Of a stretch of 7,297 nt of DNA, positions 1 to 5,522 are shown in pieces. Source of the stretch: Rhodopirellula sp. (GTDB lineage Bacteria > Planctomycetota > Planctomycetia > Pirellulales > Pirellulaceae); the NCBI GenBank assembly GCA_002714565.1, contig PAXU01000026.1:29974-37270 (forward strand), read 5' to 3'. The notes under the pieces are model-generated. The model saw nothing but the letters and a program-made list of their open reading frames with translations, made no database searches and was not told where the DNA came from. Numbering within the stretch: the stretch's first letter is position 1; the number at the start of each line of letters is the position of its first letter. The position numbers and the translations under genes are program-made.

Positions 1-1197
1 GAGGTGAAAGAGCGATTGAAGTCGCTGCAATCCAATGTGGAATTGCTGACTTTGTCGGCCACACCGATACCCCGTACGCTGCATATGTCACTCGTTGGAG
101 TGCGGGATATTTCAAATCTTGAAACACCACCGGAAGATCGACTTGCAGTGGAAACCCGAGTGGTTCGGTTTCAAGAAGAATTGATCCGTGAGGCGATCTA
201 CCGGGAATTAAATCGTGGAGGTCAGATCTACTTCATACACAATCGTGTACATGACATCGATCAGATTGCTGCCAAAATCCAGCAGATTGCGCCGGAAGCA
301 CGGATCAGGATCGGGCACGGTCAGATGCATGAATCAGATCTCGAACAGGTGATGCTCGATTTTGTGCAGCACCGGTGTGACATCCTGGTGGCGACTACGA
401 TTGTGGAAAACGGACTGGACATTCCCAATGCCAATACGATTTTTGTGAACGAAGCAAATCGGTATGGATTAGCAGACTTGCACCAACTGCGAGGTAGAGT
501 CGGTCGTTACAAGCACCGCGCATATTGTTATATGTTGATTGATCCCAACCTTCATGTGACTCCGGATGCAGCGAGAAGGCTACATGCCATCGAGGAATAC
601 AGTCAGATGGGTGCAGGTTTTGCAATTGCTATGCGGGATTTGGAGATCCGGGGTGCAGGTAACTTGCTTGGTTCTCAACAAAGCGGGCACATCGCGGCAG
701 TCGGCTATGAGTTTTACTGCCACTTACTGGAAAATGCTGTTAGGCATCTGAAGAAACAACCACCTAAACTCGCGATTGATGTCGAGATTGAGTTGCCTGG
801 TGAGGCATTCCTACCGGATGATTATATCCCGGACATCCGTGCAAAAATTGACTGCTACAGGAGGCTCACAAGGCTTGAGACGTTTGAGGACATTGAAGTC
901 ATGCGGCAAGAGCTAATAGATCGATTTGGAAAGCTACCGATGCCAGTGCTGAGACTACTTGAACTAGCGGCTCTGAAGCTCGAAGCAACCATTTGGCAGC
1001 TTTCAGCGATTCAGCTGGAAGGTGGTTTTCTATCACTCAAATACACGAACCCAAGTCGAATTGAGCAACTGGCTCGCCAGACGAATGGCGCACTTCGTAT
1101 CGCCGATCATGAATCTGCATATGTAACCGTGGAAGAAGGTATGGATGATCCGGATCGTGTACTACCGTGGGTGAAATCAGTGTTGCAGCTGTCGTAG
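1..1197 (+). CDS. mfd: Mfd transcription-repair coupling factor, C-terminal part (5' end outside window)
   Basis: Mfd is a cytoplasmic superfamily 2 DNA translocase that pushes stalled RNA polymerase off damaged DNA and recruits UvrA for nucleotide excision repair. The reading frame is open from base 1, so the GTG at 4 is an internal codon and not a start; 398 residues are visible, against about 1150 for the whole family member. Numbering from the first codon, I see the helicase SAT motif (19-21, in LSATPIPRTLH), the second RecA-like domain with GQIYFIHNRV (from 74), motif V ATTIVENGLDIP (about 131-142) and motif VI QLRGRVGR (162-169). Next comes the TRG translocation region, rich in conserved residues (DLEIRGAGNLLG), then the C-terminal TRCF domain (about 264-360, LPDDYIPDIRAKIDCYRRL), which in E. 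coli Mfd restrains UvrA binding. All motifs are intact and no frameshift is seen. It ends at TAG, 103 bases before the next gene. The TRG and TRCF regions separate it from RecG. Confidence 0.97.
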   Translation, partial: EVKERLKSLQSNVELLTLSATPIPRTLHMSLVGVRDISNLETPPEDRLAVETRVVRFQEELIREAIYRELNRGGQIYFIHNRVHDIDQIAAKIQQIAPEARIRIGHGQMHESDLEQVMLDFVQHRCDILVATTIVENGLDIPNANTIFVNEANRYGLADLHQLRGRVGRYKHRAYCYMLIDPNLHVTPDAARRLHAIEEYSQMGAGFAIAMRDLEIRGAGNLLGSQQSGHIAAVGYEFYCHLLENAVRHLKKQPPKLAIDVEIELPGEAFLPDDYIPDIRAKIDCYRRLTRLETFEDIEVMRQELIDRFGKLPMPVLRLLELAALKLEATIWQLSAIQLEGGFLSLKYTNPSRIEQLARQTNGALRIADHESAYVTVEEGMDDPDRVLPWVKSVLQLS

Positions 1198-1226
1198 TCT
1201 CTTTCTACAATCCCCATCCAATTAAG

Positions 1227-1257
1227 AATTGCGAAAAGTGTGCGCGCTCTAATTGCG
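1227..1257 (+). repeat. Direct repeat of AATTGCG in the mfd-isomerase gap
   Basis: AATTGCG occurs at 1227-1233 and 1251-1257, a 24-base period, inside the 103-base gap before the isomerase-like gene. A third copy lies at 2694-2700, just after that gene's stop. The copies flank the same gene and all are noncoding, which could suggest protein binding sites, but three copies of a 7-mer may be chance. No terminator hairpin and no convincing -35/-10 pair was found in this gap. Confidence 0.2.
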
Positions 1258-1300
1258 TGCATGAGATTAAATCCTTCGTTACTGGCTACACAGACTTAAA

Positions 1301-2680
1301 ATGAACCGTCGCGTGCACCGTGGTGCAGTATTCCTATGTTTTGTTGCTCTCCTTGTTGGATTAGTTGTTTCCGAGTCGTGGGGACAAGCACCGGGACCTG
1401 GAAATCCACTGCCGGAAATAAAAATCCCGACTGCCAACAACTCTACTGTAAGTGATTTCAAGCCATTCCCTCGCAACTCTGAAGGTAATGTTGCTGGTGG
1501 TAATAATGGCGACGCACGTGCTAATCCACAAAATCTCGCGAGTGATGTGCAACAAGTGTCAGCGGATACTCGTACTGGTGATCCTGCTTTGCCGCAGATT
1601 TCAGGACGGATCTACGAACCAGCGAGAATTATGGCCGTCGTAGCGGATCAATATATTTTGGCTGGTGACCTATTGCCGCAAGCTGACATTATGATCTGGT
1701 CCATGATGCAATCCATGAAGCCGGACGAATTAGAGGATCTCAATCAGAATCGAGAACAATATCGTCAGATGGCGATTAGATCGATGATCGGTCAGACGAT
1801 CCAGACCAAGATGCTATTCGTTTCATTTCTGCGCACACTCGATGCTGAACAGAGAGCACATACAGCGGACATCATTAATGATAAAGGTCGTGAAGCCTTT
1901 GAAGAAATATTGTTGAAGATTTACCAGACCATACAGACTGCCAGTCGCCGTGAGTTTAATCGCCTGCAACAAAGTGAGCCTCAAATGACATCGCTCGCCC
2001 AGTTGATGGTCAAGTTTAATGCTCCGACCATCGCGGAACTGGATAAGGTACTGCACCGTTTTAACACGAACATCGACAAACAAATCGTTTACTTTTCCGA
2101 GCTGAGCTTTGGTAAACAGAATTTGTTTCAATCGGTAGATCTTGAACGTGAAGTAAGTCATCAGGAGTTACTTGATTACTACTACGCGCATCTTGAAGAT
2201 TACGATTACGAAGCAAAGGCACGATGGCAGCAGCTGACCGTACGGTTTAGCCAGTTTGAAAATAAGCAACAGGCGTACAGCACGATTGCAAATATGGGTA
2301 ACAAAGTGCTCCTCGGTGCAGACTTCGCTGCAGTTGCCAAGGAACAGTCGCAGGAATCAAAGGCCATTGATGGAGGGATTCATGATTGGACGGAAAAAGG
2401 TAATCTTGCATCGACGCAGATCGACGAAGCTCTCTTTAGCTTGCCTGTGAAGCAAATGAGTCCCATCCTCGAAGACGCTCGTGGATTTCACATTATCAGA
2501 GTCCTGGATCGAACATCTGCTGGTCGGTTTACGTTCGTCGAAAAACAGGATGAGATCAAAGCAGATCTAAAGAATCAGATTCGAACCGAAGCGATTGCTA
2601 AGTTTATGGAGAAGCTTGAAAAAGAAATTCCACATTCTTCTATTCTTGATCAGCCACGCGTCGCCAATCAGTCTCCCTAA
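1301..2680 (+). CDS. Exported SurA/parvulin-type peptidyl-prolyl isomerase-like protein
   Basis: A 459-residue protein that probably acts as a folding chaperone or isomerase for exported proteins. Residues 1-30 look like a Sec signal peptide: basic start MNRRVHR, hydrophobic core about 9-23, likely cleavage near WGQ-A. Residues about 31-105 form a Pro/Asn/Gly-rich linker. The segment MAVVADQYILAGDLL (111-125) matches the start of SurA N-terminal chaperone domains; a long helical region follows to about 300. A PpiC-like parvulin domain covers about 305-405, with GGIHDW at 358-363 and GFHIIRV at 395-401, followed by a charged helical tail. The position where parvulins usually carry the first active-site histidine (ARHIL) reads ARWQQL (307-312), so catalysis is doubtful and a chaperone role is possible. 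The start is chosen for the signal peptide directly after it; no Shine-Dalgarno sequence precedes it. I recognise the family but not a specific gene name. Confidence 0.87.
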   Translation: MNRRVHRGAVFLCFVALLVGLVVSESWGQAPGPGNPLPEIKIPTANNSTVSDFKPFPRNSEGNVAGGNNGDARANPQNLASDVQQVSADTRTGDPALPQISGRIYEPARIMAVVADQYILAGDLLPQADIMIWSMMQSMKPDELEDLNQNREQYRQMAIRSMIGQTIQTKMLFVSFLRTLDAEQRAHTADIINDKGREAFEEILLKIYQTIQTASRREFNRLQQSEPQMTSLAQLMVKFNAPTIAELDKVLHRFNTNIDKQIVYFSELSFGKQNLFQSVDLEREVSHQELLDYYYAHLEDYDYEAKARWQQLTVRFSQFENKQQAYSTIANMGNKVLLGADFAAVAKEQSQESKAIDGGIHDWTEKGNLASTQIDEALFSLPVKQMSPILEDARGFHIIRVLDRTSAGRFTFVEKQDEIKADLKNQIRTEAIAKFMEKLEKEIPHSSILDQPRVANQSP

Positions 2681-2726
2681 GCTGGCGGCTCTCAATTGCG
2701 GTCTACTACTCGGACGCTATTTTCAG

Positions 2727-2735
2727 TGATATATT
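2727..2735 (+). promoter_or_regulatory. Candidate extended -10 promoter element for citrate synthase
   Basis: The sequence TGATATATT fits the sigma-70 extended -10 pattern (TGn followed by a TATAAT-like hexamer, here TATATT). The hexamer 17 bases upstream (TACTCG) is a poor -35, so only the extended -10 supports this. If used, transcription would begin near 2742 and give a leader of about 285 bases. Chance occurrence in AT-rich spacer is quite possible. Confidence 0.2.
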
Positions 2736-2887
2736 AGGGGTAATCGGTCACAAAACGGTATGAAACTGCCGACGCGTGAATGACGAATAATTGTCACCGA
2801 TTGCTGAATGCGTGACTCCTCTATGGATGTATAGTGCGTGTTCAGTTGCTGATTTACGCGTTGCCTGCAGGATGCGGACGTCAGCAC

Positions 2888-2910
2888 AACGATGAATGGA
2901 TTTCGTCGTT
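2888..2910 (+). promoter_or_regulatory. Stem-loop in the citrate synthase leader
   Basis: AACGATGAA (2888-2896) can pair with TTCGTCGTT (2902-2910) around a 5-base loop TGGAT. All nine positions pair in RNA, with one T-G wobble at 2893/2905. The run after it is TAAGGTAAGG, with no T-tract, so it is not an intrinsic terminator. It could be an RNA element in the leader or a repressor-type inverted repeat in DNA; the sequence does not decide which. Confidence 0.35.
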
Positions 2911-2974
2911 TAAGGTAAGGCGTGGAAAGAGTACACGTGATTAATAGATACAGTTTTCGGGGGAAATCCTGAGT

Positions 2975-3001
2975 ATGTATCTGTTAGATGGATCAACTTA
3001 G
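2975..3001 (+). CDS. Possible 8-codon leader ORF ahead of citrate synthase
   Basis: ATG at 2975 opens a short frame encoding MYLLDGST and ending at TAG 2999-3001. It is preceded by GGGGGAAA (2959-2966) with an 8-base gap, the best Shine-Dalgarno-like stretch in this leader. Its stop lies 25 bases before the preferred citrate synthase start, so a terminating ribosome could affect initiation there. There is no protein-level evidence and the ORF may be fortuitous. Confidence 0.15.
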   Translation: MYLLDGST

Positions 3002-3026
3002 ACACTGCCAGGGAATGCATATTGAT

Positions 3027-4316
3027 ATGTCGGAAAACGCCAGATTAATCAACGGTGAACAGGAAATCGAATTTCCATTGATCATCGGAAGTGAGCAGGA
3101 AGTTGGCTTGGATGTCAGCAAGCTTCGAGCCCAGACGGGTATGATTACGCTCGACGAAGGGTTTGTAAATACTGGCTCAACACGCAGTGCCATTACATTT
3201 CTAAATGGCGAGCAAGGGATTCTTCGTTATTGCGGATATGCCATTGAAGACATCGCAGAAAAGTGCGACTTCATCGAATCGGCGTACTTGTTGCTAAACG
3301 GTGAATTGCCGAATTCAGAGCAACTCAGTGAATTTCGCAGTGCCATCGTTGGCGAAATGGCTATTCCAGAAGGTCTCGCCAATATTATTACCAGCTTCCC
3401 TAAGGATGCACATCCAATGGCCGTCCTGTCGGCTGCTGTCAACGCACTGTCGACGTACTACCAGGATCAGGTAGACCCGCTTGATAGCGATCAGGTTAAA
3501 TCATCAGTTCGACGACTCATTGCAACGTTGCCAACGATTGCGGCGTATAGTCATCGTCACGCGACCGGGCAGAAGTTAATCACGCCATGCCCTGAACTCG
3601 GCTATGTAGAGAACTTCCTGCGAATGATGTTGGCAGATGAGGATGGCAACTATGAAGCCGATCCGGACTTTGTTGATGCATTGAACTTGCTGCTGATTGT
3701 GCATGCAGATCACGAACAGAACTGCAGCACTTCCACCGTTCGCATGGTAGGCTCAGCAAACACAAACGTATATGCATCTATCGCAGCTGGTATCTGCGCA
3801 CTTTGGGGACCGCTTCACGGTGGTGCCAACGAGGCATGTGTAAATATGCTCAAACAGATCGCGGAAGATGATGGTGATGTAGAAAAATATGTCGACATGG
3901 CCAAGGACAAGGCAAGTTCCTTCCGCCTGATGGGATTCGGTCATCGCGTATATAAAAATTACGATCCGCGAGCCCGAATCATTAAGAAAGCATGCGATGT
4001 GCTGCTTGAAAAACTAGATACCGATGATCCTCTATTCCTGATTGCTCAGAAGCTGGAAAGAGTGGCATTGGAAGACGAGTACTTTGTCGCTCGTAAACTC
4101 TACCCGAATGTTGATTTCTACTCCGGTGTTATCTACCGCGCAATCGGGATTCCTGTGGAAATGTTCACGGTCCTGTTTGCCATGGGTCGACTTCCGGGTT
4201 GGATCGCTCATTGGCAGGAAATGCACGCTTCACCGAGTAAACGGATTTGCCGACCGCGACAGGTATATACCGGTCCGAATGGACGGGAATTACCGGAAAT
4301 TAGCGAGCGGTCGTGA
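3027..4316 (+). CDS. gltA: Citrate synthase, type II (hexameric bacterial form)
   Basis: Condenses acetyl-CoA with oxaloacetate to give citrate, the entry step of the TCA cycle, in the cytoplasm. From the ATG at 3027 the protein is 429 residues, close to the 427 of E. coli GltA, and begins MSENARLINGEQEIEFPL, a typical small N-terminal beta domain of type II enzymes. Oxaloacetate-site and catalytic residues are present at nearly E. coli positions: HADHEQN with H226 and H229, GPLHGGANEA with H264, GFGHRVYKNYDPR with H306 and R315, and YPNVDFYSG with D363. The C-terminal RPRQVYTG is also conserved. An upstream in-frame ATG at 2988 would add 13 residues (and ATG 3015 four), but the added sequence is unlike the family and has no close ribosome site; AGGGA at 3010-3014 lies 12 bases before 3027. 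It ends at TGA 4314-4316. The N-terminal domain suggests possible NADH allostery as in other type II enzymes, which is unproven here. Family assignment is certain; the start is likely. Confidence 0.96.
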   Translation: MSENARLINGEQEIEFPLIIGSEQEVGLDVSKLRAQTGMITLDEGFVNTGSTRSAITFLNGEQGILRYCGYAIEDIAEKCDFIESAYLLLNGELPNSEQLSEFRSAIVGEMAIPEGLANIITSFPKDAHPMAVLSAAVNALSTYYQDQVDPLDSDQVKSSVRRLIATLPTIAAYSHRHATGQKLITPCPELGYVENFLRMMLADEDGNYEADPDFVDALNLLLIVHADHEQNCSTSTVRMVGSANTNVYASIAAGICALWGPLHGGANEACVNMLKQIAEDDGDVEKYVDMAKDKASSFRLMGFGHRVYKNYDPRARIIKKACDVLLEKLDTDDPLFLIAQKLERVALEDEYFVARKLYPNVDFYSGVIYRAIGIPVEMFTVLFAMGRLPGWIAHWQEMHASPSKRICRPRQVYTGPNGRELPEISERS

Positions 4317-4453
4317 TTCTAACGTCACGTTTGTATCCTGATGCAGCCAACGAAATCTAACTTCTAACCGCTACAACCGGAACCAGCGGATTAATCTATA
4401 TCAACGGTCTAAAACAGGCTGTTCTGCTGCGCCTATCCTTTATACGCCGATAC

Positions 4454-4462
4454 AAGAGAGGA
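4454..4462 (+). promoter_or_regulatory. Strong ribosome binding site for the WD40 gene
   Basis: AAGAGAGGA ends 6 bases before GTG 4469, which is good Shine-Dalgarno spacing. It is the clearest ribosome site in the window and favours the GTG start over the in-frame ATG at 4514. Confidence 0.65.
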
Positions 4463-4468
4463 ATAACT

Positions 4469-5521
4469 GTGCGCTTGGTTTGCGCATATTCCGATTTTGG
4501 ATTGGAACAAGAAATGGCTCGAGCAGAATCACATCCGTATTCGTTGCGTATTCAGCACGCAGGATATGTCGTGCTCTCAATTGTATTCCTATTGGTCCTG
4601 CTTTCTCAGCTCATGGCACAGGAACCGACAACAGAACGCGACCCTGTGATCAGCGCAGTCGCGATTCAACCGGGTGGCGATCTAATGGTTACCGCCGGTG
4701 ATGATCACGTCGTAAGAATCTGGAATTTGGCAACCGGTGAACAGACACATCAGTTGGAAGGGCACACAGATTGGATTCGCACCGTCGTATTCTCGCAGGA
4801 TGGTGAATTTGTGTACTCCGCTGGAAACGATGGCCAGGTGAGAAAATGGGACGTAGCTCAAGCTGATTCCATGGGCGTTGTGTTTTCGACAAACCATGCG
4901 ATCGCACGATTGGCGATCAGCCCAAATTCAACTCACTTGGCGGCCGTGGGTTTTAGTAATGAAGTCGCATTAGTGGATTTGCGTAGTCCGGATCACGTCA
5001 CCCGCTTTGTAGCCACGTGCAATGATCTTCACGCCATCGGATTTTCGCCGGACGAGCAGTTTTTAGCAGCAGCAGGCCGCGACGGCTTTGTCACAGTTTG
5101 GAATATCCAAAGCAAAGAGATAGTTGCACAACAGAAATGCCATACGCGGCGAGTACGGGATCTGTGTTTCATTGGTGATTCAACTACGCTCGTTTCAGCA
5201 AGCGAAGACCGAACTTTGTTCGTCTGGAATCTTGGGGCAGAGTCAAAGTCACGTACTCTCATGCTTGGAGCAATGAAGGCAATGGCGGTTGAAGTCTGCG
5301 GAACCAATCTAGTTGCCGTAGCGGGCACCGATAACACCATTCGTTTATGGAACATCGCGGAGGAGAGAGAGATTGATCGATTGCACGGTCATACCGGAAG
5401 CGTAACATCCCTGGATCATCACGAAGATCGCCTGGTCAGTGGTAGCTATGACACGAGTGTACGGTTGTGGCGTCTCGATCCTGATCAGGCACCCATACGA
5501 TCGGCGAAATTGGAAGAGTAA
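4469..5521 (+). CDS. Exported or membrane-anchored seven-repeat WD40 beta-propeller protein
   Basis: A 350-residue protein that is almost entirely one WD40 propeller, a scaffold for protein-protein contacts with no enzymatic motif. The N-terminus carries a hydrophobic stretch (about 31-48, GYVVLSIVFLLVLLSQL) followed by MAQEP, a plausible signal peptidase site after A50; it could also stay as a membrane anchor. Seven repeats are visible: about 59-87 (DDHVVRIWNL), 99-129 (DGQVRKWDV), 142-172 (degenerate, EVALVDLR without Trp), 185-213 (DGFVTVWNI), 225-254 (DRTLFVWNL), 267-297 (DNTIRLWNI) and 304-335 (DTSVRLWRL). Several begin with the usual GH, best seen at 98-99 and in LHGHTGSV. Seven blades make a closed propeller by themselves. 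The GTG start is supported by its ribosome site; ATG 4514 (residue 16) would shorten the leader to about 35 residues. Its TAA lies one base from the next gene's GTG, so the two are probably coupled. Specific partner and function are unknown. Confidence 0.9.
   Translation: MRLVCAYSDFGLEQEMARAESHPYSLRIQHAGYVVLSIVFLLVLLSQLMAQEPTTERDPVISAVAIQPGGDLMVTAGDDHVVRIWNLATGEQTHQLEGHTDWIRTVVFSQDGEFVYSAGNDGQVRKWDVAQADSMGVVFSTNHAIARLAISPNSTHLAAVGFSNEVALVDLRSPDHVTRFVATCNDLHAIGFSPDEQFLAAAGRDGFVTVWNIQSKEIVAQQKCHTRRVRDLCFIGDSTTLVSASEDRTLFVWNLGAESKSRTLMLGAMKAMAVEVCGTNLVAVAGTDNTIRLWNIAEEREIDRLHGHTGSVTSLDHHEDRLVSGSYDTSVRLWRLDPDQAPIRSAKLEE
5512..5518 (+). promoter_or_regulatory. Ribosome binding site for the LEPR protein, inside the WD40 gene end
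   Basis: GGAAGAG lies 4 bases before GTG 5523 and within the last codons of the WD40 gene. With the WD40 stop at 5519-5521, this arrangement fits translational coupling and supports GTG as the start. Confidence 0.5.
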
Positions 5522-5522
5522 A

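Larger units (their letters stand above)
2681..3026 (+). other. Noncoding region and 5' leader upstream of citrate synthase
   Basis: About 346 bases separate the isomerase-like stop from the preferred citrate synthase start. No long ORF on either strand looks real. It contains a third AATTGCG copy (2694-2700), a candidate extended -10 (2727-2735), a 9-bp stem-loop (2888-2910), and a purine-rich GGGGGAAA (2959-2966) before an 8-codon ORF. No intrinsic terminator with a T-tract follows the isomerase-like gene. The length suggests that citrate synthase has its own promoter and a long untranslated leader, which is an inference. Confidence 0.6.

Noticed and set aside
4..6. GTG at 4 as the start of a complete short helicase gene
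   Set aside because: The frame is open from base 1 and the motifs are those of the middle of Mfd; the gene is cut by the window edge.
1823..2161. 112-codon ORF on the minus strand inside the isomerase-like gene
   Set aside because: It lies wholly within a well-supported coding gene, its product resembles no family, and no ribosome site or promoter supports it.
2760..2783. Seven-codon ORF (MKLPTRE) early in the gltA leader
   Set aside because: No ribosome site lies before it and such short frames are expected by chance.
2824..2835. TATAGT as a -10 element in the gltA leader
   Set aside because: There is no acceptable -35 at 16-18 bases, and the extended TG is one base out of place.
4368..4389. 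Inverted repeat CCGCT/AGCGG after citrate synthase as a terminator
   Set aside because: The stem is only 5 bp with a 12-base loop and there is no T-tract after it, so it is too weak to call an intrinsic terminator.
5029..5355. 108-codon ORF on the minus strand inside the WD40 gene
   Set aside because: The plus-strand frame shows clear WD40 repeats over the same bases, so this is a shadow.
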